Assembly: GCF_051175315.1 (NCBI RefSeq)
Contig: NZ_CP195100.1
Span: forward strand, 2,604,001 to 2,668,000
Direction of reading: 5' to 3'
From: Tundrisphaera sp051175315
GTDB lineage: Bacteria; Planctomycetota; Planctomycetia; Isosphaerales; Isosphaeraceae
Length of the DNA stretch: 64,000 nt
This document shows, one piece after another, positions 25,575 through 32,467 of this stretch (its first letter is position 1; each line of letters starts with the position of its first letter). The position numbers and the translations under genes are program-made. The notes beneath the pieces were generated by a model. It was not told the DNA's origin, made no database searches, and was given only the letters and a program-made list of their open reading frames with translations.

Positions 25575-26990
25575 ATGGCGACCGACCTGAACGCCCAGGT
25601 GCAGGGGATCAAGGAAGAGTACAAGTACGGCTTCCGCGATTCCGTCGACAACTACTCGTTCCAGAGCGGCAAGGGGCTGACCAAGGACACGGTCCACCAG
25701 ATCTCCGACATGAAGAACGAGCCGCAGTGGATGCGCGACATCCGCCTGCACGCGCTCGACGTCTTCTGGTCCAAGCCCAACCCGATCTGGGGCGGCGCCC
25801 TGGACGAGCTGAACTACAACGACATCCGCTACTTCATGCGGGCCGCCGACCGCCAGGGCAAGACCTGGGACGACGTGCCGGCCGAGATCAAGAACACGTT
25901 CGACAAGCTCGGCATCCCCGAGGCCGAGCGCAAGTTCCTGGCCGGCGTCGGCGCCCAGTACGACTCGGAGGTGGTCTACCACAGCCTCCGCGAAGACCTG
26001 GCCAAGAAGGGCGTGATCTTCACCGACACGGACACCGCCCTCCGCGAGCACCCGGACCTCGTCCGCGAGTACTTCGGCAAGATCATCCCGACCGCCGACA
26101 ACAAGTTCGCCGCGCTGAACACGGCGGTGTGGTCGGGCGGGTCGTTCGTGTACGTCCCCGCCGGCGTGAAGGTGGACATCCCGCTCCAGGCCTACTTCCG
26201 GATCAACGCCGAGAACATGGGCCAGTTCGAGCGGACGATGATCATCGTCGAGGAAGGGGCCCAGGTCCACTACGTCGAGGGCTGCACCGCCCCGATCTAC
26301 ACGACCGAGAGCCTCCACTCGGCAGTCGTCGAGGTCCTGGTCAAGAAGGGCGCCCGCTGCCGCTACACGACCATCCAGAACTGGGCGAACAACATCTACA
26401 ACCTCGTCACCAAGCGTGCCGAGGCCCAGGAAGACGCCCTGATGGAGTGGGTCGACGGCAACCTCGGCAGCCGGCTCACGATGAAGTACCCGGCCGTTCA
26501 CATGACCGGCAAGGGGGCCCGCGGCGAGATCCTCTCGATCGCCTTCGCCGGCAAGGGGCAGCACCAGGACGCGGGCGGCAAGGTGGTCCACTCGGCCCCC
26601 CACACCAGCTCGCGGATCATCAGCAAGAGCATCAGCAAGAACGGCGGCCGCGCCAGCTATCGCGGCCTGCTCAAGATCGACCCGGGCGCCAAGGGCTCCA
26701 AGTCCAACGTCGTCTGCGACGCCCTGATCCTCGACCCGTTGAGCCGGTCGGATACCTATCCGTACATCGAGATCGACGAGGATGACGTCAAGATCGGCCA
26801 CGAGGCCAGCGTCTCCAAGATCGGCGAGGAGCAGCTGTTCTACCTCATGAGCCGCGGCCTGTCCGAGGCCGAGGCCGCGACCATGATCGTCAGCGGATTC
26901 ATCGAGCCCCTGGTCAAGGAGCTGCCGATGGAATACGCCGTCGAGATGAACAAGCTGATCCAGCTCCAGATGGAAGGCTCGGTCGGCTGA
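25575..26990 (+). CDS. sufB: SufB, Fe-S scaffold subunit
   Basis: SufB (471 residues, the usual length) is the scaffold on which clusters form within SufBCD. Family blocks are clear: YKYGFRDSVDNYSFQSGKGL near the N-terminus, WSGGSFVYVPAGVKVDIPLQ, EGAQVHYVEGCTAP (with a conserved Cys) and the C-terminal SSRIISKSISKNGGRASYRG, SNVVCDALILD and FYLMSRGLSEAEA. The ATG at 25575 fits the family start. The expected next gene, sufD, is displaced by 1071 bp holding two tRNA-like sequences and a two-gene cassette. Confidence 0.96.
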   Translation: MATDLNAQVQGIKEEYKYGFRDSVDNYSFQSGKGLTKDTVHQISDMKNEPQWMRDIRLHALDVFWSKPNPIWGGALDELNYNDIRYFMRAADRQGKTWDDVPAEIKNTFDKLGIPEAERKFLAGVGAQYDSEVVYHSLREDLAKKGVIFTDTDTALREHPDLVREYFGKIIPTADNKFAALNTAVWSGGSFVYVPAGVKVDIPLQAYFRINAENMGQFERTMIIVEEGAQVHYVEGCTAPIYTTESLHSAVVEVLVKKGARCRYTTIQNWANNIYNLVTKRAEAQEDALMEWVDGNLGSRLTMKYPAVHMTGKGARGEILSIAFAGKGQHQDAGGKVVHSAPHTSSRIISKSISKNGGRASYRGLLKIDPGAKGSKSNVVCDALILDPLSRSDTYPYIEIDEDDVKIGHEASVSKIGEEQLFYLMSRGLSEAEAATMIVSGFIEPLVKELPMEYAVEMNKLIQLQMEGSVG

Positions 26991-27078
26991 GGCCGTCGCG
27001 ATCGTTGGGTTCGTTCAACGCCAGGGGTTCGAGCGATGTCGAGAAGCGCTTTCCTCATATCCCGGTCCCTTCCCCGAA

Positions 27079-27144
27079 GGGGTCGCGGCGTGATGGACGC
27101 TCCTCGCCCGCTCGAAGACGGGGGTTCGACTCCCCCCGGCCCCC
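27079..27144 (+). pseudogene. Decayed tRNA-like sequence
   Basis: GGGGTCG (27079-27085) pairs with CGGCCCC (27137-27143) as a 7-bp acceptor stem with one G-T. A T arm with 5 bp around TTCGACT (27120-27136) and a possible GCGT/ACGC D stem (27088-27100) follow, but the D loop has only 5 nt, no sound anticodon stem forms, and the total is about 7 nt too short. It directly abuts the better tRNA-like sequence at 27145. Confidence 0.35.
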
Positions 27145-27217
27145 TGGCGCGTCGCTCAACGGTCAGAGCGGTCTCCTGATCAGAGACTGACGAGGGGTTC
27201 GACTCCCCCCTCGCCGA
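27145..27217 (+). tRNA. tRNA-like 73-mer, putative anticodon GAU
   Basis: The 73 nt fold with exactly canonical spacing: acceptor 27145-27151 with 27210-27216 (six of seven pairs, one a T-G, one C/T mismatch), D stem GCTC/GAGC 4/4 with G18-G19 and A21, anticodon stem GTCTC/GAGAC 5/5 with loop CTGATCA (T33, anticodon GAT, Ile), five-nt variable loop, T arm with TTCGACT and four of five pairs. Departures are C37 where a purine is expected, G48, and no encoded CCA. It may be an atypical functional tRNA-Ile or a pseudogene. It lies in the gap after sufB. Confidence 0.45.
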
Positions 27218-27260
27218 CAATCGCATTCCCCCCGAGGTCTCACGCCCTGGAAAGTCGAAG

Positions 27261-27704
27261 ATGGCTCGGGATGATCACCACGGGATCAACGACCAGTTCA
27301 AGGCGAGCCAGCATCGGAGGGATGATGCCCAGGTCCTTTTCCATGGTGCCCGCTGGCGGGCCTCGATGTATCTGGGAGGTTACGCCGTCGAGTGCTTGTT
27401 GAAAGCGCGGTTGATGAAGAGGTACGGCGTGCGGACTCTTGCGGATCTGGACCAGGACCTGAAATCCCGGGGACTGATCGCTGGAGAGGCCACGGTCTAC
27501 TCGCACGAGATCGAGTGGTTGTTCCGAATCACGGGGGATCAGGCCCGCATCCGATCCGATCGCGACGCCTGGAAAGCTTATGTGACCGTGAATCGATGGG
27601 GGCCGGAGTGGCGATACGATCCCGACCTCTCGGGCCGGGAGGAAGCTGAAGACTTCCTGGATGCGTTGGACAGGGTCCTGTCCTGGTTGCGGGCCCATCC
27701 CTGA
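27261..27704 (+). CDS. HEPN domain protein
   Basis: This 147-residue protein matches the HEPN helical domain: RRDDAQVLFHGARWRASMYL followed by GGYAVECLLKARLM (residues about 19-52), then a helix with YSHEIEWLFRITG near 90. HEPN proteins are often RNases acting as toxins or partners of nucleotidyltransferases. The catalytic R-X4-6-H motif of HEPN RNases is not evident, and no MNT nucleotidyltransferase (GSxRxG) is adjacent. The next gene begins 10 bp after its stop. Base composition is less GC-rich than the flanking suf genes, which suggests acquisition. Start ATG at 27261. Confidence 0.75.
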   Translation: MARDDHHGINDQFKASQHRRDDAQVLFHGARWRASMYLGGYAVECLLKARLMKRYGVRTLADLDQDLKSRGLIAGEATVYSHEIEWLFRITGDQARIRSDRDAWKAYVTVNRWGPEWRYDPDLSGREEAEDFLDALDRVLSWLRAHP

Positions 27705-27714
27705 GGAGGAAGCC

Positions 27715-27987
27715 ATGCCGGCCGATGAATGCTTGAAGCAGCGGATCGTCGATGTCCTCAAGCAGCACTACTTCCGCGATCCGGCCGACCTGGTTGATGT
27801 CTCCGATGGGTACGATGATAACGTCCATGTCGTGATCGTGAGCCGCAAATTCGACGGGAAAAGAATCAAAGAAAAGAATGATCTGATCTGGGACATCCTG
27901 TCCGGCCACCTGCCCCCCGACGACTGGGGGCATGTCACCCTCTCGATCGGGGTCAGCCCGGAAGACCTCAAGAAAGTCATGATCTGA
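27715..27987 (+). CDS. Small partner of the HEPN gene, possibly BolA-like fold
   Basis: This 90-residue protein follows the HEPN gene by 10 bp, with a GAGGAGGA ribosome site deciding the ATG at 27715. The sequence runs LKQRIVDVLKQHYF, then VHVVIVSRKFDGKRIKEKND, LIWDILSGHLP, and GVSPEDLKKVMI. The spacing of the VVS-x2-F-x-GK segment, a helix with L-x3-L, and a final P-E-D-L is like BolA proteins, which work with glutaredoxins in Fe-S metabolism, but identity is low and the typical R-H is absent. As the second gene of a HEPN pair it could equally be an antitoxin or accessory factor. The role is unresolved. Confidence 0.6.
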   Translation: MPADECLKQRIVDVLKQHYFRDPADLVDVSDGYDDNVHVVIVSRKFDGKRIKEKNDLIWDILSGHLPPDDWGHVTLSIGVSPEDLKKVMI

Positions 27988-28061
27988 TATCGCCCCCATC
28001 TGGGGAGAGTATCGACCCTCATTCACCACCGCAGAGATGCGAATAGGAAGAGTTCTCCGAG

Positions 28062-29393
28062 ATGAGCAGCGCGACCGTTAGTCCCACCGCGACCGGCGGG
28101 TTTTCCGAGGCGAGCTTCGAGGCGTTCCTGAAGGGCCGGGATGAGCCCTCGTGGCTGCTGGAACGGCGGCGCAAGGCGTTCCAGGCCTTCGCGTCGATGC
28201 CGATGCCGACCCTGCGCGACGAGGAGTGGCGACGGACCGACATCCGCGGCCTCAAGCTCGGCTCGTTCGCCCTGCCCGCGCCCGGCGAGGCGTCGGCCCA
28301 CGCCCGGGGCTGCATGGTCACCTCGTGGGAGGCGCTCAGCGGCCACTATGCCACCGGCATCGAGCACCTGAACGCCGCCCCGACCCGGAAGGCCGACCCG
28401 GCGAAGCTGGGCGGGGCGATCCTGGTCGACCTGGCGACCGCCGCGAAGGAGCACGGCGAGATCCTCGAACGGCACATGCTGACCGAGGCCGTCGACCCGA
28501 TGGCCGACGCCTTCTCGGCCCTGCATGCAGCCTTCTGGACCGGCGGGACGCTGCTCTACGTCCCCAAAGGGGTCAAGGTCGAGGCCCCCCTGTTCAGCCT
28601 GGTCGGGATGGCCGGCGAGGGGGCGGTCGACCTCGACCACACCCTGATCGTCCTGGAAGAAGGGGCCGAGGCCACCCTGATCCGCGAGCTGGCCGGCCAG
28701 GGCCGGTCCTCGGCCCCCGGCCTCCACGTCGGGGCGGTCGAGCTGATCGTCCGCGACGGGGCGAAGCTCCAGTTCGTCAACATCCAGGACTGGGACGACG
28801 CCACCTGGCACTTCAGCCGGGAGCGGGCCCTGGTCGGAGCCGGCGGGTCGATCCAGTGGACCGTGGGCGGGCTCGGGTCGCGGCTGTCCAAGGTCAATCA
28901 GGAAGTCGCCCTGATGGGCCCGAAGGCCGACGCCCAGGTCAACGGCGTGATGTTCACGACCGGCAAGCAGCACCTGGCCTACTTCACCCGCCAGGACCAC
29001 GTCGCCCCGGACACCCACAGCGACCTGCTCTACAAGTCGGGGCTCAAGGACAAGTCCCGGATCGTCTGGAAGGGGATGATCAAGGTCGAGAAGGATGCCC
29101 AGAAGACCGACGCCTACCAGAAGAACGACAACCTGATCCTGTCGGACGCCGCCCGCGCCGACTCGATCCCGGGGCTGGAGATCGAGGCCAACGACGTCCG
29201 CTGCACCCACGGCGCCACCGCCGGCGAGGTGGACGAGGAGATGGTCTTCTATCTCATGGCCCGCGGCATCGACCGCGAGACCGCCGTCCGCCTGATCGTC
29301 GAGGGCTTCTTCGCCAACGTCTACGACCGGATCGGCCTGGAATCGGTCCGCGAGTCGCTCCGCCAGGCCGTGGCCTCGAAGCTCGAACTCTGA
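28062..29393 (+). CDS. sufD: SufD, Fe-S scaffold subunit
   Basis: SufD pairs with SufB and SufC in the Fe-S assembly complex and aids iron entry. The 443 residues show MPTLRDEEWRRTDIRGLKL near residues 48-66, FWTGGTLLYVPKGVKVEAPL, and the C-terminal block KSGLKDKSRIVWKGMIKV, LEIEANDVRCTHGAT with the conserved His, and FYLMARGIDRETA. The ATG at 28062 fits the family. It begins 74 bp after the cassette ends. High GC composition returns here, matching sufC and sufB. Confidence 0.95.
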   Translation: MSSATVSPTATGGFSEASFEAFLKGRDEPSWLLERRRKAFQAFASMPMPTLRDEEWRRTDIRGLKLGSFALPAPGEASAHARGCMVTSWEALSGHYATGIEHLNAAPTRKADPAKLGGAILVDLATAAKEHGEILERHMLTEAVDPMADAFSALHAAFWTGGTLLYVPKGVKVEAPLFSLVGMAGEGAVDLDHTLIVLEEGAEATLIRELAGQGRSSAPGLHVGAVELIVRDGAKLQFVNIQDWDDATWHFSRERALVGAGGSIQWTVGGLGSRLSKVNQEVALMGPKADAQVNGVMFTTGKQHLAYFTRQDHVAPDTHSDLLYKSGLKDKSRIVWKGMIKVEKDAQKTDAYQKNDNLILSDAARADSIPGLEIEANDVRCTHGATAGEVDEEMVFYLMARGIDRETAVRLIVEGFFANVYDRIGLESVRESLRQAVASKLEL

Positions 29394-29447
29394 TCCCGAC
29401 CCCGACCCTTTCCTCCAGCGACCTGCACCGCAACGGGAGCCCGTCCG

Positions 29448-30302
29448 ATGTCCGAATCCTATGCCCACCCCGAAGTCCTCGTCTCCGCCGACTGGGTCCA
29501 GGAGCACCTGAACGACCCCAAGGTCCGGATCGTCGAGAGCGACGAGGATGTCCTGCTCTATGACATGGGCCACATCCCCGGCGCGGTGAAGATCGACTGG
29601 CAGGGCGACCTGCAGGACCAGCTGGTCCGCGACTACATCGACGCCGAGAAGTTCGCCTCGATCTGCGCCCGGGCCGGGATCACCGACTCCACCACCGTCG
29701 TCTTCTACGGCGACAAGTCGAATTGGTGGGCCTGCTACGCCTTCTGGGCGTTCAAGCTGTTCGGCCACAAGGACTGCCGCGTGATGAACGGCGGCCGCAA
29801 GCTGTGGATGGACGAGAAGCGTCCCACGACCACCGAGGTCCCCAACTACCCGCCCACCATCTACAACGTCGGCGCCAGCGCCGAGGCGACCATCCGCGCG
29901 TTCCGCGACGACGCCCTGGCCCACTCCAAGGGCGGCCTGCCCCTGCTGGACGTCCGCAGCCCCAAGGAGTTCACCGGCGAGCGGACCCACATGGAGGAGT
30001 ACCCCCAGGAAGGCACCCTCCGCGGCGGCCACATCCCGGGCGCCGTCAGCGTCCCCTGGGCCCGCGCCGTGAACGAGGACGGCACCTTCAAGACCGCCGG
30101 GGAACTCAAGGCGATCTACCAGGGCGAGGTGGGCCTGAACCCCTCCGACGACATCATCGCCTATTGCCGGATCGGCGAGCGGTCCAGCCTGACCTGGTTC
30201 GTCCTGACCTACCTGCTGGGCTACGAGAAGGTCCGCAACTACGACGGTTCGTGGTGCGAGTGGGGCAACCTGGTCCGCGCCCCGATCGCCAAGGGGGCCT
30301 GA
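29448..30302 (+). CDS. Two-domain rhodanese (thiosulfate/mercaptopyruvate sulfurtransferase)
   Basis: This 284-residue sulfurtransferase has an inactive first rhodanese domain and an active second one with Cys240 in the loop YCRIGERS. The sequence VLVSADWVQEHLNDPKVRIV and DMGHIPGAVKIDW is typical of the first domain, and LLDVRSPKEFTGER of the second. These enzymes move sulfane sulfur from thiosulfate or mercaptopyruvate. It lies 54 bp after sufD and 50 bp before sufE. No cysteine desulfurase gene (sufS) is in this locus, so the rhodanese may contribute sulfur to SufE or to the scaffold, which is inference. Confidence 0.92.
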   Translation: MSESYAHPEVLVSADWVQEHLNDPKVRIVESDEDVLLYDMGHIPGAVKIDWQGDLQDQLVRDYIDAEKFASICARAGITDSTTVVFYGDKSNWWACYAFWAFKLFGHKDCRVMNGGRKLWMDEKRPTTTEVPNYPPTIYNVGASAEATIRAFRDDALAHSKGGLPLLDVRSPKEFTGERTHMEEYPQEGTLRGGHIPGAVSVPWARAVNEDGTFKTAGELKAIYQGEVGLNPSDDIIAYCRIGERSSLTWFVLTYLLGYEKVRNYDGSWCEWGNLVRAPIAKGA

Positions 30303-30352
30303 GCCCCCGCAGAGTCCGCCCTGGTCGCCCATCCCCCGCGAGGAACTCGCCC

Positions 30353-30808
30353 GTGGCCGCCGCGCTCGACGAAATCGTCTCGGAACTCAGCGAAGCCGAC
30401 CGTCAGGAACGGATCGAGATGCTGATCGACTTCGCCAAGAACCTGCCCCCGCTGCCCGACCGGCTCGCGGCGCTCAAGGATGCCGAGCATCGCGTCGAGG
30501 AGTGCCAGTCGCCGGTCTTCCTGTTCGTCGAGGCCAACGGGGACCGGGTCGAGATCCACGCCGATGCCCCGATCGAGGCCCCCACGGTCCGCGGGTTCGT
30601 GGCCATCCTGGTCGAAGGCCTGAGCGGGGCGACCGTCGAGGACGTCCTCGGCCTCAAGTCCGACCTGGTCGAGCGGATCGGCCTGACGGAGATCCTCGGG
30701 ATGCTCCGGGTCCGGGGCCTGACCGGGGTCCTGAACCGCCTCAAGAAGGAAGTGACCAAGGCCGCGATGGCCCGGCCCTCCGGCGACGCCGGCCCGGCCG
30801 CCCCCTGA
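30353..30808 (+). CDS. sufE: SufE, sulfur-acceptor protein
   Basis: SufE accepts persulfide sulfur on a Cys and passes it to SufB. The 151 residues match the family: ADRQERIEMLIDFAKNLPPL, then RVEECQSPVFLFVEANGDRV with the expected catalytic Cys, RGFVAILVEGLSGAT and LGLKSDLVERIGLTEIL. The start is a GTG at 30353 with an AGGAA site 8 nt before it; no ATG lies near. The C-terminal RLKKEVTKAAMARPSGDAGPAAP-like tail (split after residue 135) is a short low-complexity extension. Confidence 0.92.
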   Translation: MAAALDEIVSELSEADRQERIEMLIDFAKNLPPLPDRLAALKDAEHRVEECQSPVFLFVEANGDRVEIHADAPIEAPTVRGFVAILVEGLSGATVEDVLGLKSDLVERIGLTEILGMLRVRGLTGVLNRLKKEVTKAAMARPSGDAGPAAP

Positions 30809-30878
30809 GAAGCCCGCGGCGGCCGCCTCCCCGGCCGCCCTCATCCCCGCCCGGCCCCTCCCCTGGAATCGCCCCACC

Positions 30879-31178
30879 ATGACCGATCAAGAGACCGTGG
30901 TCGATGCCCTTCGCACCGTGATCGACCCCGAGTTGAACGTCAACATCGTCGACCTCGGGCTGGTCTACACGGTCCAGACCCGCGAGGAAGAGGTCGACGT
31001 CGAGATGACGCTGACCACCCCCGCTTGCCCGGCCGGCCCGGAGATCCTCCGCAACGCAGTCGCCGCGATCGAAAAGGTCGAAGGGGTCGCCAAGGCCAAC
31101 GTGAAGCTGGTGATGACCCCGCCCTGGTCCCCCGACCGGATGAGCGACGACGCCCGCGACCAGTTGGGCATTTTTTGA
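30879..31178 (+). CDS. SufT/MIP18-type DUF59 protein
   Basis: This 99-residue protein is a single DUF59 (MIP18-like) domain: VVDALRTVIDPELNVNIVDL then GLVYTV, MTLTTPACPAGPEI with the conserved Cys, and VKLVMTPPWSPDRMSDDARD. In bacteria such proteins (SufT, PaaD-like) help in Fe-S cluster maturation. It is the last gene of the suf locus, 70 bp after sufE, and is followed by a terminator. The ATG at 30879 is the only reasonable start. Confidence 0.9.
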   Translation: MTDQETVVDALRTVIDPELNVNIVDLGLVYTVQTREEEVDVEMTLTTPACPAGPEILRNAVAAIEKVEGVAKANVKLVMTPPWSPDRMSDDARDQLGIF

Positions 31179-31207
31179 CCGAACGATGACGGCCGAACCC
31201 ATCCCCT

Positions 31208-31254
31208 CCGGCCCCGGGCGGACCCCCGCCGAGGGGCGGGGCGGGGCCGGTTTT
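31208..31254 (+). terminator. Terminator of the suf operon
   Basis: CCGGCCCC (31208-31215) pairs perfectly with GGGGCCGG (31243-31250), with an inner CCCCGCC/GGCGGGG stem, followed by TTTT at 31251-31254. This nested hairpin with a T-run lies 29 bp after the SufT-like stop. Confidence 0.7.
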
Positions 31255-31379
31255 ATGCTTGAATTGTGGCGTGGAAGCGACATCCATGATCGTTTCTTAA
31301 ACATCCCTATCAAACCCGCGAATGCTGGCGCATAATCGGCCTCGGGATCGACGGGGAGGGTCGGCCATTCAAGAAAAAT

Positions 31380-31421
31380 CCGGCCTCGTGCTTGGGCTGG
31401 AGGCTTGACGGGCGAGGCCGG
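31380..31421. promoter_or_regulatory. Inverted repeat over the XRE/S24 gene promoter
   Basis: CCGGCCTCG (31380-31388) and CGAGGCCGG (31413-31421) are perfect inverted copies 24 bp apart. The right arm lies inside the spacer of the promoter at 31405-31433. It could be an operator for the regulator encoded just downstream, or an mRNA-type hairpin; position favours the first. Confidence 0.45.
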
Positions 31422-31433
31422 GTTTACTAAGAC
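31405..31433 (+). promoter_or_regulatory. Promoter of the XRE/S24 regulator gene
   Basis: TTGACG (31405-31410), 17 bp, TAAGAC (31428-31433). The leader to the GTG at 31511 is about 70 nt. No other feature was seen in the rest of the 332-bp gap after the suf terminator. Confidence 0.5.
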
Positions 31434-31510
31434 TCCGATCGTTCGCGTCCCAAGGGTTGATTCGATTCCGAATGGACCGAAAGGGACTCCCGTCAGCGGG
31501 ATGATACGCC

Positions 31511-32323
31511 GTGGCCCGAAAAAAAACGTCCAAAGTCCGCGTGAATGTCAAAGCATCGATCTCGAGGCGGCTCCGCGAAGTCCGCCAGGAATTGTTCGGC
31601 GATCATGGCGGACCCGAGCTGGCTCGTCGCCTCAACCTCCCCGCCCGGACCTGGTACAACTACGAGACCGGCGTGACGGTCCCGGCGGAAGTGCTGCTGT
31701 CGTTCATCGATCAGACGGGGGCCAACCCGGTCTGGCTCCTGTCCGGCGAGGGGGAGCGGCTGACCCGCGGCGGCGACGATTTCTCCCTCTCCGACATGTC
31801 GCCGATCGAGTTGATCCGCAAGGGATTGGAGAAGCTGGAGCAGCGGCCGGAGGGGGTGGTGGTCGTGCCTCCGGACCAGCCCCCCGGGGACGTCTCCTCG
31901 GATTTCGTCGCGGTGAGCCTGATCTCCCTGGCCGACCTGGGGGCCAAGGCCCCGGTCGCCGACCGGATCGAGGGGCACATCCTCGCCTATCGCGATTGGC
32001 TGCCCCACCCGAAAGAGACCGTGGCCGTGCGGCTGGACGACGAGGCGATGTTCCCGATCCTGCCGGCGGGCTCCGTCGTCGCCGTCGACCGTTCCCTGGC
32101 CGACCCCCGGCGGTTGCAGGGCAAGATGGTCGCCGCCGTGATCGATGGCGTCGCCATGATCCGCTGGCTCGAGATCAGCGGACGCCACCTGATCCTCCGG
32201 CCCAACCAGCCGAGCCGCGAACATCCCCTCATGCCGGTGGAGATGGATGACGAGGGAGAATCCCCGGTGATCGGGCAGGTGGTCTGGTCCTGGAGTTGTT
32301 TCTCCCAGGAATGCGCCAACTGA
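31511..32323 (+). CDS. XRE-HTH regulator with inactive S24/LexA-fold domain
   Basis: This 270-residue protein has an N-terminal helix-turn-helix (LREVRQELFGDHGGPELARR then LNLPARTWYNYETG, residues about 20-55), a linker, and a C-terminal LexA/CI-like domain (VAVRLDDEAMFPILPAGSVV, DGVAMIRWLEISGRHLILRP). In active self-cleaving repressors the first block has GxSM and the second a Lys; here they read DEAM and AMIRW, so Ser is Ala and Lys is Ile. It probably binds DNA through the fold without self-cleavage. The start is a GTG at 31511. It stands alone between the suf terminator and the next promoter. Confidence 0.75.
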   Translation: MARKKTSKVRVNVKASISRRLREVRQELFGDHGGPELARRLNLPARTWYNYETGVTVPAEVLLSFIDQTGANPVWLLSGEGERLTRGGDDFSLSDMSPIELIRKGLEKLEQRPEGVVVVPPDQPPGDVSSDFVAVSLISLADLGAKAPVADRIEGHILAYRDWLPHPKETVAVRLDDEAMFPILPAGSVVAVDRSLADPRRLQGKMVAAVIDGVAMIRWLEISGRHLILRPNQPSREHPLMPVEMDDEGESPVIGQVVWSWSCFSQECAN

Positions 32324-32364
32324 ACCGCACCATCGGGCCGACCGATGGTGAGGCAGGAATCCGC

Positions 32365-32393
32365 TTACCTCGCCGGACCGATCAGGCTACCTT
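32365..32393 (+). promoter_or_regulatory. Promoter of the PAS-AAA-Fis gene
   Basis: TTACCT (32365-32370), 17 bp, TACCTT (32388-32393). It lies 75 bp before the ATG at 32468 and just after the XRE/S24 stop codon. Confidence 0.35.
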
Positions 32394-32467
32394 GGGGATG
32401 GCTTCGGGTCGCTCTCCCCGACCCGGGCGCTTTTCCCTCCCTTCGTCCCGGACGCCCCACCCCGGCC

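Noticed and set aside
27001..27060. Third tRNA-like fragment near AGGGGTTCGAGC
   Set aside because: Only a T-loop-like phrase is present, without acceptor or other stems.
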